From the NCBI GenBank assembly GCA_036339375.1, contig JAYZBC010000051.1:15552-79551 (forward strand): a DNA stretch of 64,000 nt. Reading direction: 5' to 3'. A program made the position numbers and the translations under genes. The notes under the pieces were generated by a model, which had not been told where the DNA came from, ran no database searches, and was given only the letters and a program-made list of their open reading frames with translations. Source of the stretch: JAYZBC01 sp036339375 (GTDB taxonomy: Bacteria; Pseudomonadota; Alphaproteobacteria; MPNO01; UBA2964). Positions 50,985-60,429 of the stretch are shown piece after piece (within the stretch, counting starts at the first letter, position 1; every line of letters starts with the position of its first letter).

Positions 50985-52001
50985 ATGGTGAATAAAAAAA
51001 TAACTGACCGAAGCAATTCCAAACGGCCGCTGATTATCGATTTTCACGGCCATATTGTAAGTCCATCATTATTTAAACTTACCCAAAAATTTTCTCTACA
51101 CGCCCGTATCGGACTGGGCAAAAAAACCAGTTTAGGTAAAGTCAAAGAGTCTCAGGAAACTATGAAACGAATGGTTGACCCAAAGGTACGGTTACAAGAT
51201 TTAGATAAAATGGGGGTCGACATCCAGGTGATTTCCCCAAGCCTAATCCACCACAACACAACGTCTTTAGACGGTGAAACAGCCGATACAATTGTACGAC
51301 AAGTCAATGACCATGTTGCTGAATCGGTGGAAAAATACCCGGACCGTCTTGTAGGAATTGGTATAGTGCCGCTTCAAAACCCCAAAAAATCAGCCCAAGA
51401 ACTTGATCGAATGGTCAAAAAATTAGGGCTTAAGGGTGTCCAAATTCCGACTATACTTAACGATGTCGAAATTGGGGATAAACACCTTCACCCATTCTGG
51501 CGCAAAGCTGAAAAACTTAATATTCCTGTCTTTATTCATCCAGCTGGTAACTCTAACCCAAGGCTAAGAAAATTCGGTCTAGCGTTCACTCTTGGCCAAC
51601 CATACGAAGAAGCATTGGCTATGTCCTCTATAGTATACGAAGGAGTTTTAGATAAATTTCCAAACCTTAAAATCGTCATAGCACATGGCGGTGGTTTTCT
51701 ACCGTACTACACTGGACGGCAGGATAGCGCTTTTCGTGAAAAACGGGATGGCGCCAAACTTAAAGGAGATTTCAGCTCATATATCCGAAAGTTCTATTAC
51801 GAAACAGTGGTGTTTAATCCGGACATGCTTGAATTTTTAGCAACTAAAACCAGCAATCAACATATTTTAATGGGAACTGATTACCCTTTCGGAGAACGTG
51901 ACCCTTATCGGTTCATAAGGCGGGCAAAAAAGCTATCCATTAATGCCCAAAATGCAATTCTTGGCAGAAACGCTGCAAAATTGTTAGGCCTTAAAATTTG
52001 A
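50985..52001 (+). CDS. Amidohydrolase family protein (ACMSD-like decarboxylase/hydrolase)
   Basis: A 338-residue metal-dependent TIM-barrel hydrolase of the amidohydrolase-2 group. Metal and catalytic residues are visible: D-F-H21-G-H23 at the N-terminus, F-I-H-P-A-G in the middle, I-A-H-G-G-G-F-L-P and G-T-D-Y-P-F-G toward the C-terminus. Close families include 2-amino-3-carboxymuconate semialdehyde decarboxylase, 5-carboxyvanillate and gamma-resorcylate decarboxylases. Non-oxidative decarboxylation of a ring or muconate acid is thus a fair guess, and hydrolysis is the alternative. The start is ATG 50985; the longer frame begins at TTG with no ribosome site. Single gene unit. Confidence 0.84.
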   Translation: MVNKKITDRSNSKRPLIIDFHGHIVSPSLFKLTQKFSLHARIGLGKKTSLGKVKESQETMKRMVDPKVRLQDLDKMGVDIQVISPSLIHHNTTSLDGETADTIVRQVNDHVAESVEKYPDRLVGIGIVPLQNPKKSAQELDRMVKKLGLKGVQIPTILNDVEIGDKHLHPFWRKAEKLNIPVFIHPAGNSNPRLRKFGLAFTLGQPYEEALAMSSIVYEGVLDKFPNLKIVIAHGGGFLPYYTGRQDSAFREKRDGAKLKGDFSSYIRKFYYETVVFNPDMLEFLATKTSNQHILMGTDYPFGERDPYRFIRRAKKLSINAQNAILGRNAAKLLGLKI

Positions 52002-52099
52002 AAAACATTTTACACTTAAGCCTTTTAATACATTAGTTTATTAGAGTTTAGAGGCCATTAATTTATTAACATTTTGAAAAAAAGATAAAGTACAACCGC

Positions 52100-53833
52100 T
52101 TGAAAATATTCTATCCCTTAGTCTTCTTGGGTTTTTTGTGTTTAGAAAACAACCTGGTAGCGCAAAGTCATCAACCAGAATTTTCCTCCCGTATAACCCA
52201 AAAAAGTGCAGTTTTTTCCAAACATTTAATGATTGCCGTAGCCAATCCTATTGCTGCGAATGTCGGTTATAAAATTCTTCGTCAAGGGGGTACTGCGATT
52301 GATGCGGCTATTGCCGCACAAATGGTTCTTGGACTAGTTGAGGGCCAAAGCTCTGGTATAGGAGGCGACGCAGCACTGCTTTATTGGAATGGTATTAAAA
52401 AAGAATTATTTGCAATTGATGGAAGAGTAAAAGCGCCTTCAAATGTCAACGAAGAAATGTTTTATGACAATTTTGGCAAGAAAATGGGTAGAGACGAAGC
52501 TGGGTTTGGTGGTTTAGCTGTCGGTACTCCCACCCTACTCCGTGTACTGGAAAGAGCACATCAAAAATTCGGTTTCTTGCCTTGGAAAAGCCTTTTTGAA
52601 CCTGCAATAAAATTGGCAATTAACGGGTTTTTCATCTCCCCTCGTCTTCACAAACAAATAAAAAAAAATAAACGAATCCGTAAAAATCATGCGGCATTAA
52701 AATATTTTTTTGATGGTGATGGGTATCCCCGGCCAGTAGGGTACAAATTGGTCAACCTACCTTATGCCGAAACCCTTAAACGCGTTGGAAGAATGGGGAC
52801 AAAAGGTTTTTACTCAGGCAACCTACCTAACAAAATTGCCAGGGCGGTTAAAAATTCATTAAAAAATCCTGGCTATCTTAATGCCGCTGATATTCGAAAA
52901 TACCAACCAGAAACCGTCGATCCCATATGCTCTTTTTACAGGGGTTTCAAAGTGTGTGGCATGCCGCCCCCTAGTACTGGGGGGCTCACCATTGCCATGA
53001 CACTAAAAATGTTGGAACGATTTGATCTCAAATCATTAGGTTTCAAAAAAGCGCAAGCGCACCACCTTTATATTGAAGCATATCGGCTGGCTCATGAAGA
53101 CCGTACACGTTATATTGGCGATCCGAGGTTTTATAACATTCCAGTTTCTGGACTCCTAAACGCGGAATATTTGCGAAAACGGAGTCAATTGATAAAACCC
53201 TTTAAAAAGTCTCCCGTATACTCCGGTCATCCGCCAAATTTTGCTGACCGGAATTTAACCGGGGACAATTCTATGGAACCCCCTTCGACTACGCACCTGT
53301 CGATAGTCGACAAATATGGAAACGCTATATCTTTGACATCTTCTCTAGGGCGTGGTTTTGGAACAGGTGTTATGGTTGACGGTTTTTTGCTTAACAGCCA
53401 ACTGCTTGGGTTTGGTTTTAACCCTATGAGCCAGGACAGGCCAAATATTAACAGACCCGAAGCTAAAAAAAGACCACGGACTTCAAAATCCCCTACAATG
53501 GTTTTTAACGCGGATAGATCTTTGAAACTGATAATAGGCTCACCAGGGGGAGGACGGATAATCAATTACGTGGCACGTACAATCATTGCTGTTATCGATT
53601 GGAAATTGAATATACAAGATGCTATTTCTCTCCCCCATGTGGTTCCAAGAAGGGGAAGAGTTGAACTTGAAAGAGGAACAGCAGCAATACGTTTAAAAAA
53701 TGAATTAGACAAAAGGGGCCACTGGGTAAAAACTCGTTCGCTCACCAGTGGGCTGCATGGTATCCAAATAATTCCAAATGGTCTTATCGGTGGCGCAGAC
53801 ACTCGTCGTGAAGGGATTGCTTTAGGCGATTAA
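52100..53833 (+). CDS. ggt: Gamma-glutamyltranspeptidase
   Basis: A 577-residue N-terminal-nucleophile hydrolase. A signal peptide covers the first 22 residues (M-K-I-F-Y-P-L-V-F-L-G-F-L). G-G-T-A-I-D-A-A-I-A, I-D-G-R-V-K-A-P (substrate carboxylate arginine) and the autocleavage site S-T397-T-H-L-S-I-V-D are conserved, followed by G-S-P-G-G-G-R-I. The precursor should cleave before T397 into large and small subunits in the periplasm. It hydrolyses or transfers gamma-glutamyl groups from glutathione and related compounds; some relatives are cephalosporin acylases. The start appears to be TTG at 52100, since it is the only codon giving the signal peptide. Confidence 0.9.
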   Translation: MKIFYPLVFLGFLCLENNLVAQSHQPEFSSRITQKSAVFSKHLMIAVANPIAANVGYKILRQGGTAIDAAIAAQMVLGLVEGQSSGIGGDAALLYWNGIKKELFAIDGRVKAPSNVNEEMFYDNFGKKMGRDEAGFGGLAVGTPTLLRVLERAHQKFGFLPWKSLFEPAIKLAINGFFISPRLHKQIKKNKRIRKNHAALKYFFDGDGYPRPVGYKLVNLPYAETLKRVGRMGTKGFYSGNLPNKIARAVKNSLKNPGYLNAADIRKYQPETVDPICSFYRGFKVCGMPPPSTGGLTIAMTLKMLERFDLKSLGFKKAQAHHLYIEAYRLAHEDRTRYIGDPRFYNIPVSGLLNAEYLRKRSQLIKPFKKSPVYSGHPPNFADRNLTGDNSMEPPSTTHLSIVDKYGNAISLTSSLGRGFGTGVMVDGFLLNSQLLGFGFNPMSQDRPNINRPEAKKRPRTSKSPTMVFNADRSLKLIIGSPGGGRIINYVARTIIAVIDWKLNIQDAISLPHVVPRRGRVELERGTAAIRLKNELDKRGHWVKTRSLTSGLHGIQIIPNGLIGGADTRREGIALGD

Positions 53834-53885
53834 ACCATCGTTTCATCCTCTGACACATCTAAGGAATATAACAACTTTGTGAACG

Positions 53886-54749
53886 TTAAGGTGATGGTCT
53901 GAATCTTAATCTCAAAAAAGCGATGTAAATTAAGGCAGTAGCAAACATAATTAGGCTGTATGTTGCTGCTGGTACTAAAGTGAGTCCTCCACCAAACAAA
54001 AGTGTTGCAACGGCAATTGCAAGAGTGCCATTTTGTAATCCACATTCCAACGAAATAGCTATACGTTGTTTTGAACCGGTAGAAAAAATGGTTGCAACAA
54101 GGTATGCCAAAACCATCATAAACACGTTGAGGGCTAATGTAACCAAACCTGCTTGCGCAAAATATTCCAAGATGTTGCTTCGCTCCTGATAAATTGCACC
54201 AGCCAAAACCAACGCAAACAAAATCGCAGAAATTGTGCGTGCAAATGGTTCAAAGCTCACTGCAAACTTTTCGGCAAAATGCCTCACGACTAGCCCAAGA
54301 AGTACAGGAATTGTAACAATTACAAACACATTCAACGCCATCCCAAGAATAGAGACCTCTTTGTTTCCTTTATCACCGATTAACTGATCGATGGAGAACA
54401 TGACAATGAGTGGTATTGTGATGACACTCAGAAGGCTAATAATAGCTGTAAGAGAAATAGACAATGCAACATCGCCACGTGCAAATGCTGTAAGAAGATT
54501 AGAAGTCACTCCTCCGGGTGCCGCAGCAATAATCATAACACCAAGTGCAAGTTCCGGTGTGAGCTGCCATAGGCTGACTAAAAGAAAAGCCATCGCGGGC
54601 AAAAGAAAAATTTGGGAAAGCAAACCAACGACAAAATCACGTGGTTGTTTTGCAACCCGAGTAAAATCGGAAAATGTTAAACCGAGCCCGAGGGCAAACA
54701 TAATAAAAGCCAGGGCAATTGGCAAAATAATATCAGTTACTATTCCCAT
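53886..54749 (-). CDS. Bile acid:sodium symporter (BASS) family protein
   Basis: A 287-residue membrane protein with nine or ten helices. A-P-G-G-V-T-S-N-L-L-T-A-F-A-R-G-D-V-A-L-S and E-C-G-L-Q-N-G-T-L-A are the two crossover motifs that form the sodium sites in BASS transporters. Family substrates include bile acids, pantoate, pyruvate and other organic acids, taken up with sodium. ATG 54749 is chosen because M-G-I-V-T-D-I-I-L-P is a natural family N-terminus; an in-frame GTG at 54773 adds eight residues. It is convergent with ggt. Confidence 0.87.
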   Translation of the reverse strand: MGIVTDIILPIALAFIMFALGLGLTFSDFTRVAKQPRDFVVGLLSQIFLLPAMAFLLVSLWQLTPELALGVMIIAAAPGGVTSNLLTAFARGDVALSISLTAIISLLSVITIPLIVMFSIDQLIGDKGNKEVSILGMALNVFVIVTIPVLLGLVVRHFAEKFAVSFEPFARTISAILFALVLAGAIYQERSNILEYFAQAGLVTLALNVFMMVLAYLVATIFSTGSKQRIAISLECGLQNGTLAIAVATLLFGGGLTLVPAATYSLIMFATALIYIAFLRLRFRPSP

Positions 54750-54909
54750 AAAATACTCGTAAGCTAAAACCACTTAGAGAAATACTAAAATAATTCTTCG
54801 CCCGAATAAACGGTCTAATTTTTTCATCAAAATTTAATAAAAATTTTCTATAAGATCTATTAAATAGGGGGAGTGTTTCCGCTGTTAAAAGGTGAAGAAA
54901 CATAACAAG

Positions 54910-57900
54910 CTATTTTGCAATACTTGCTGAGAGTTGACGTGAGACTAAGTGAGCATACAAGCCACCTCCTGACACAAGGCTAGAGTGGTCTCCAGTCTCC
55001 ATTACCCTTCCCTCATCCAAAACAATAATTTGATCAGCATCACTGATCGTTGAAAGGCGGTGGGCAATTACAAGTGTGGTTCGTTCGAGACGCAGTTTGT
55101 CTAAGGCCTCTCGAACCAAACTTTCACTAATTGAATCCAGATGGGAAGTCGCCTCGTCAAGAATTAAGATAGGAGCATTTTTAAGAAATGCACGGGCAAT
55201 GGCGACCCGTTGCCTCTGCCCGCCTGACAACTGCATTCCTCGTTCACCAACCGGCGTATCAAGTCCCTCCGGAAGTTCAGAAACAAAGTCCGCGAGCACT
55301 GCTTGCTCAACTGCCCTTTGAACATCTGATTCACTTGCCAAGGGTTCAGCAATTAAAATATTAGCTCTTAACGTATTGTTAAAAAGAAAGGTGTCCTGTG
55401 CAACTAAGGCTATTTTTTTGCGTAATTCAGCTAACTCATAATTGCGAATATCATGGCCGTTCATCGTTACAATCCCACAATTAGGGTCCCAAAAACGCAT
55501 CATAAGATGCGCAATTGTTGTTTTTCCAGAACCCGAAGGGCCGACTAGTGCAACGGTACTACCCTGGGCAACATTAAAACTAACTTTGTTAAGGGCATTA
55601 CGGTTGACACCAAAATACGCAAAATCAACTTCAGACATTGCAAGTGCAGGGGTTTGTTTGGAAGGCTTAGAACTTACTCCGAGGCCGTCTGAGACCGATA
55701 CAGTTTCGTCGTGGACAGCATAAAGGCGCCGAGTTGAGCCCAAGGTATCTGCCAACTGACGTCCAATATTGGCTATTTCGGATACTGGAAGAAAAGCAGA
55801 CATCGCCAATAAAGTAAGTAATGGCAAAATTCCACTATCAAGATTACCACTCATAACCAAAGATGTCCCGGTTATAACAATGACTAATCCACCCAACCCG
55901 GTAGCTACTTCAAGCAATGCCATTTGTATAGTTAGGTCTCTGAAGAAGGGCAAACGGAGTCGGTGGTGCTCTCGTACCTTAGATAAAAATTCCTTGCCCC
56001 TCAAAAACCCTTGTTGAAGTGCTGAAACTTCTGCTAGGCCTTGAATCGTATCAACGGCATGAGCGTTAAGTTCACCTAACGCCTCACGGGCCTGTGATCC
56101 TAAAATATCAATACGCTTACGCATCAAGAACGGGCTGATAACCACTACAGCAAGAAATGGTATTAACGACAAAGCCATATGCCAGTGAAATACACAAAGG
56201 GTTGTCAGCACCGCCGCAGGTACTACAAAAGACACGAAGGCTGGAGCTACTGTATGAGCGAAAAAATACTCTACAGTTTCAACATCGTGGGTAGCCATAC
56301 CGACCAAATCGCCCGTGCGCCGGCGTACTAAGTAGGCGGGAGCTAACTGGTCCAACTTTTTAAACAAAGCCACCCTCATCTCCGCCAACAATTTGTATGC
56401 CATATCATGGGCAATCCATGATTCTATCCAGTGTAATAGACCAGCTAATGGCGCAACAATTGCAAGCCCAATTAGTGCATGCTCGAAAGGCGCCCCCGCC
56501 TTAACCGCCGCAACGGTAAGGCCGCTAAAAACACCAATACCAATTAACGAGAATACCCTCATAACACCGAAAATAAATGTGAGAAATAATTGAACGCGCC
56601 TTGGAGAAACTAAGCGCAAAAGTTCAATAGTTGCCCTCCGCCACCCCATTCCTTCTGCTCGAACGATAGCGTCAGTGGGCGAATTTTGTGCAATGTCATT
56701 TAACTCATTAGCTCGGTCCTCAACCGGAATTACACCACCCGGTTCTTTTAAATTCAAAAAAGAGCCAACTTCAAACTCCTTGACTTGTCGAGACATTAAT
56801 CGATGGTAGGCACCACCGAGTTCCATTAATTCTTGATGAGTCCCAGTTTCAACTATGCGCCCGTCTTCCAATGCTAAAAGCCTGTCAGCGCCTATCACAC
56901 TCGACAAACGATGCGCAAAAATTAGTGTAGTTCTTCCCACCATTAAACGGTCAAGTGCACCCTGGATTACAGCCTCATTTTCTGCATCAACAGAAGAAAG
57001 GGCTTCATCTAATACAAGAATTGGCGCATTGCGCAAAACAGCTCGCGCTATCGCAATACGTTGGCGTTGCCCTCCTGACAACCTAACGCCACGTTCTCCC
57101 ACAACAGTTTTATACCCGTGAGGTAACAAGGTTATAAAATCGTGCGCATTTGCAACCTCTGCTGCCTCTTTTAACTCTTTTTGGGTAGCCTTTGGTTTAC
57201 CCATCCGGAGATTGTCCTCGACAGTACCATGAAAAAGGTAGGTATCCTGGTTTACGACTGCCAAACGACTCCGGATCTGTTCGAAATTGAGATTGCGCAA
57301 ATCGTGCCCACCAATTTTGATACTGCCTTTCTGTGGGTCATAATTGCGAAGGAGAAGACGGACGATAGAGGATTTTCCCGCCCCGCTGGGAGCTACAATA
57401 CCAACACGCTCCCCCGCTTCCACTCTAAAACTCAACTCTCTGTGTGCAGGATTACGCCCTCCCGGATAAGCAAAGTTTACATTGTCAAATTCAATAGTTG
57501 CCGGAACTTCGTCTTGACCTAATGAAGTTGATTCAGGGTCACCGATAGCCGGTAGGGAATCAAGAATTGAAAACACCCCCTGGGCGGCCGATTGTCCAAC
57601 CATCCCTTGGTGTAAAAGTGTCCTAAGTTCCCGCAGTGGACGGAATACTTCAATACCCATCATCAAAATTACAAGTAAAGCTTCTAAGCTCATCATTCCT
57701 GAAGAAACTCGGTAAGCCCCGATCCCCAAAGTAGCTGCAGCCCCAACCGCTATACCGGTATCGGCAATTCCACGCGCCATTGTGTTTGTTGCTAATACCC
57801 ACATTGTACTGCTGAACAAAGCCTTTGCCTTTTTCTCTAACAAGCGTGCACGGGCACCGCTTTGACCAAAAGCCTTAAGTGTCCCAAGGCCTTGCACGGC

Positions 57901-58500
57901 ATCAAGAAACTCAGCACTAAAATCTCCAAAATGGTGTTTTCGAGAACGGCTTGCACGACTATTCCATCGGTGAAAGGCCATCGGCAAAAAGAGGGTAACC
58001 AATGCAAAACCCAACAGAATTAATGCAATCGGCAAATCCAAAAATGCTACAAATAAGAAAATTCCAATTGGCATGAGAAATGCCACCAAAATTTGGGGCA
58101 AATAACGACCAAAATATGTTTCTAATTGTTCAACGCCATCAATAATTGACAAAATGACTTCGCCTGTCCTCTGGCGACCAAAATGAGCGGGACCTAATTC
58201 CATTACCTTTTCATAAAGGATTTTTCTTAAATTAACCTGGACCAGTGCTGCTGTCCGGTGGGCAGCCATATTACGTGCATATTCGAGAAAACCCCGAACC
58301 AACATAACTCCAGCTACAACCCCAAAAGGAACGATTAGTTCTTGTAGTGGTTCGGAACGAAATACCTTAGCGAGCAACCAACCCAGCAACGCCAGTCGGC
58401 CAATACCAAAAATTGCAGCTAACAAGCCAACAGCCGTCGAGCCCGCTATGCGAAGCCTTACGCCTTTAGTGAACTGCCATAATCGGGGGTCAAAATACAT
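54910..58500 (-). CDS. Double-length ABC transporter (TMD-NBD-TMD-NBD)
   Basis: A 1196-residue fused exporter with two complete half-transporters. Half 1 has a six-helix membrane domain at about 15-310, Walker A (A-P-S-G-A-G-K-S-S), L-S-G-G-Q-R-Q-R and Walker B (I-L-V-L-D-E-A). Half 2 has a membrane domain at about 640-930, then G-P-S-G-S-G-K-T-T, L-S-G-G-Q-R-Q-R and L-I-L-D-E-A-T. Both nucleotide sites keep the H-R-L-S switch region. Such fusions resemble CydDC, but no cytochrome bd genes are nearby, so glutathione/cysteine export is only one option. It lies next to ggt, which degrades glutathione outside; a link is inference. The upstream 256 bp hold no gene. Confidence 0.88.
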   Translation of the reverse strand: MYFDPRLWQFTKGVRLRIAGSTAVGLLAAIFGIGRLALLGWLLAKVFRSEPLQELIVPFGVVAGVMLVRGFLEYARNMAAHRTAALVQVNLRKILYEKVMELGPAHFGRQRTGEVILSIIDGVEQLETYFGRYLPQILVAFLMPIGIFLFVAFLDLPIALILLGFALVTLFLPMAFHRWNSRASRSRKHHFGDFSAEFLDAVQGLGTLKAFGQSGARARLLEKKAKALFSSTMWVLATNTMARGIADTGIAVGAAATLGIGAYRVSSGMMSLEALLVILMMGIEVFRPLRELRTLLHQGMVGQSAAQGVFSILDSLPAIGDPESTSLGQDEVPATIEFDNVNFAYPGGRNPAHRELSFRVEAGERVGIVAPSGAGKSSIVRLLLRNYDPQKGSIKIGGHDLRNLNFEQIRSRLAVVNQDTYLFHGTVEDNLRMGKPKATQKELKEAAEVANAHDFITLLPHGYKTVVGERGVRLSGGQRQRIAIARAVLRNAPILVLDEALSSVDAENEAVIQGALDRLMVGRTTLIFAHRLSSVIGADRLLALEDGRIVETGTHQELMELGGAYHRLMSRQVKEFEVGSFLNLKEPGGVIPVEDRANELNDIAQNSPTDAIVRAEGMGWRRATIELLRLVSPRRVQLFLTFIFGVMRVFSLIGIGVFSGLTVAAVKAGAPFEHALIGLAIVAPLAGLLHWIESWIAHDMAYKLLAEMRVALFKKLDQLAPAYLVRRRTGDLVGMATHDVETVEYFFAHTVAPAFVSFVVPAAVLTTLCVFHWHMALSLIPFLAVVVISPFLMRKRIDILGSQAREALGELNAHAVDTIQGLAEVSALQQGFLRGKEFLSKVREHHRLRLPFFRDLTIQMALLEVATGLGGLVIVITGTSLVMSGNLDSGILPLLTLLAMSAFLPVSEIANIGRQLADTLGSTRRLYAVHDETVSVSDGLGVSSKPSKQTPALAMSEVDFAYFGVNRNALNKVSFNVAQGSTVALVGPSGSGKTTIAHLMMRFWDPNCGIVTMNGHDIRNYELAELRKKIALVAQDTFLFNNTLRANILIAEPLASESDVQRAVEQAVLADFVSELPEGLDTPVGERGMQLSGGQRQRVAIARAFLKNAPILILDEATSHLDSISESLVREALDKLRLERTTLVIAHRLSTISDADQIIVLDEGRVMETGDHSSLVSGGGLYAHLVSRQLSASIAK

Positions 58501-58756
58501 AGTTACTTGGATTGGGCCTAGTATTCAAAACAGTCAAAAGCCATCCTCCCATTCTAATTTACTACAGAAAGTGGACAATTTATCACAAAAAGTTTTTGTT
58601 CTGTAATTTCGCAATAAGAAAAGAATTCCTACATAAAAGCCCAAGAATTGAAACATCGAACTTATTTGTTTGGCTACAAAACCGAATACCTACCCCCCGT
58701 TAAATACCCAGATGTTTTTGACACAAACACACTCCACATAACTGCATAAGGTTTAA

Positions 58757-60391
58757 TTACCGCCATTGATCAACTGAAAGTGTACAGTTCTCAGCGCGCC
58801 GAGCTTCTATAACCTTCCAAGCCCCTTGGGTTTTGCCTCCGGTTACAACTATATTTATTTCATCCGTATTATACATTTTTAACATATCAGTGGGTTTCGC
58901 ATTCAGGTAACTGGCATAAGGTTCAATACCAGCAACTGCGCGCGGACGAATAAGCGTTTGCACCCATTGTTCATTCCAATATTGATGTGCTGGCAAAACA
59001 GCATTGTCAGCACACCAGTCAATTAGTTTTTCTTTTGAATTAAACCCTTTTTCAACAAAACCATTTGCGACAATTGGATCCATAACAAGCAATGGCGATT
59101 CTCTTGCTTCGCTGGCTGCAAATACCCGTTTTAATTTTGTCTGCCATTCTTCTCTTGGTCCAAATCCCGACTGCACATATCGTCCGCCACGAAAAACAGT
59201 GACTGAACTTTCATCCCTGCCAAAACCGAACCGGGTGTGAAGTGGTGCCCAAGGGCTATCCTCTTCGTTTTCTGAAATTGCAGGAGCGCAGGAGACAAAA
59301 TTCCCAAGTGTTCCCATATAGGTATCGCCTGGAACGGAACCACCTTGCAGGTTTTGGGAAAGTAAATTCCAAGAACGTCCGATAGTTGAATTGGCACGAT
59401 TAAAAGGCCCAAGGGCGCCGATACCACAATTCATTCCGATTTCATTGCGAATTGGACCATTGACCACAGCAATCCCAGAAAACGATGTAGTGCTGCTAGA
59501 ACGAGCGGTTTCGCCGCTCGCTGCCATAGCGAGAATAACTGGCAAATATTCCGGTTTAGCTCCTGCCATTACCGCATTAACAGCTACTTTTTCAACTGTA
59601 AATTCCCAAAACTCGCGAAACCCTGTTGGGCGCAGTTTTCCGACGACTTCATCCGCTGAATGGCTTGTTCCTTTTAACATTGCCTGAACTCTATCTTCTG
59701 TAGGCAAATAGATAGGTAGAAAATCCGTCCAGTGTTTTTCCTCAAATAAATTTTTAAAATTTTCTTCTGTGTCAGGTTCCAAAAATTTAGGTGTATTACG
59801 CTCAAAAGAAATTCCTGAGAGATCGTTATCATTTAAAGGGTTGGTAAGACCCTCTAATATTTCTTGCATGAAAGGTCGACTACTAACCGGATCTTTTCCC
59901 TCTATGTATGCCCTCAAATCTGATGGGGAGCGATCCACAACTGGCTGAGGGACAAAGGCCTGTCGCATTGTTGGCATACCATTTGCCAAAGCAACTGATT
60001 TTGAAAGACGTGCAAATACATGGGTGTGTACTGCTATTGAGGGTATTCCCGCTTCATCAAGAGCCATCCCTAGCCCGACGACCGTCGGGCTACAGGTGCT
60101 TCAAAGTCCAACACCTAGTATCGCTGCATCACCATCTTGAACAATTTTTGAACGCATATCTGGATCATCAACCCAACTTTGCTGAGGTCTAATAATTTTC
60201 GTAATGACTTCTGGCATGTTCTCGGCGAACCACTCTTGAAGCTGCTCCATAAAAATAGCTGAGTTATCAAACAAACAATCAACCAAACAAACCACTTTTC
60301 CATCAAGAGTTTGAAGTCGAGGTGCCAGTTGTTTGCCTACAACTTTGGGAGGATAGCCTCTTGGATCATGTAACTTAATTTTTTCAGACAT
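58757..60391 (-). CDS. UGSC-family selenoprotein with in-frame UGA (Sec97)
   Basis: Two open frames (60391-60101 and 60067-58757) share one frame, separated only by TGA at 60103-60101, with no other stop between. Read as selenocysteine the product is 544 residues. Residues 87-108 run G-D-A-A-I-L-G-V-G-L-U97-S-T-C100-S-P-T-V-V-G-L-G, a U-x-x-C redox motif close to the U/C-G-S-C motif that names the family. A bacterial SECIS-like hairpin starts 9 nt after the UGA. The N-terminal part (about 1-150) fits a Rossmann-like UGSC domain; C35 and C39 are extra cysteines. Residues about 180-544 form a second domain (A-V-N-A-V-M-A-G-A-K-P-E-Y, V-V-N-G-P-I-R-N-E-I-G) that I recognise as recurrent but cannot name. 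A thioredoxin-reductase-like gene lies 38 nt upstream in the same operon. Confidence 0.85.
60071..60103 (-). promoter_or_regulatory. Selenocysteine UGA codon with candidate bacterial SECIS hairpin
   Basis: On the minus strand UGA (60103-60101) is followed by 9 nt and then AGCCCGAC-GGTC-GTCGGGCT (60091-60072), a perfect 8-bp GC-rich stem that can extend by one U-A pair. The four-base loop GGUC starts 17 nt after the UGA. Known bacterial SECIS elements lie just 3' of the UGA within the coding sequence, with an apical loop about 16-37 nt away and a G among the first two loop bases; this fits all three. The stem is much more GC-rich than its surroundings. Confidence 0.82.
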
Positions 60392-60429
60392 TTTTTGTTC
60401 TCTTTGGAGTTTTTTTCTTCATCAAATAT

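Noticed and set aside
54910..58500. Calling the fused ABC protein CydDC
   Set aside because: Generic exporter motifs only; no cydAB nearby and no specific residue that I can cite.
60101..60103. Treating the TGA as the true stop of a 96-residue gene, followed by a separate 436-residue gene
   Set aside because: Both frames are in phase, the internal ATG has no ribosome site, the peptide across the junction matches the UGSC pattern, and a SECIS-like hairpin follows at the right distance.
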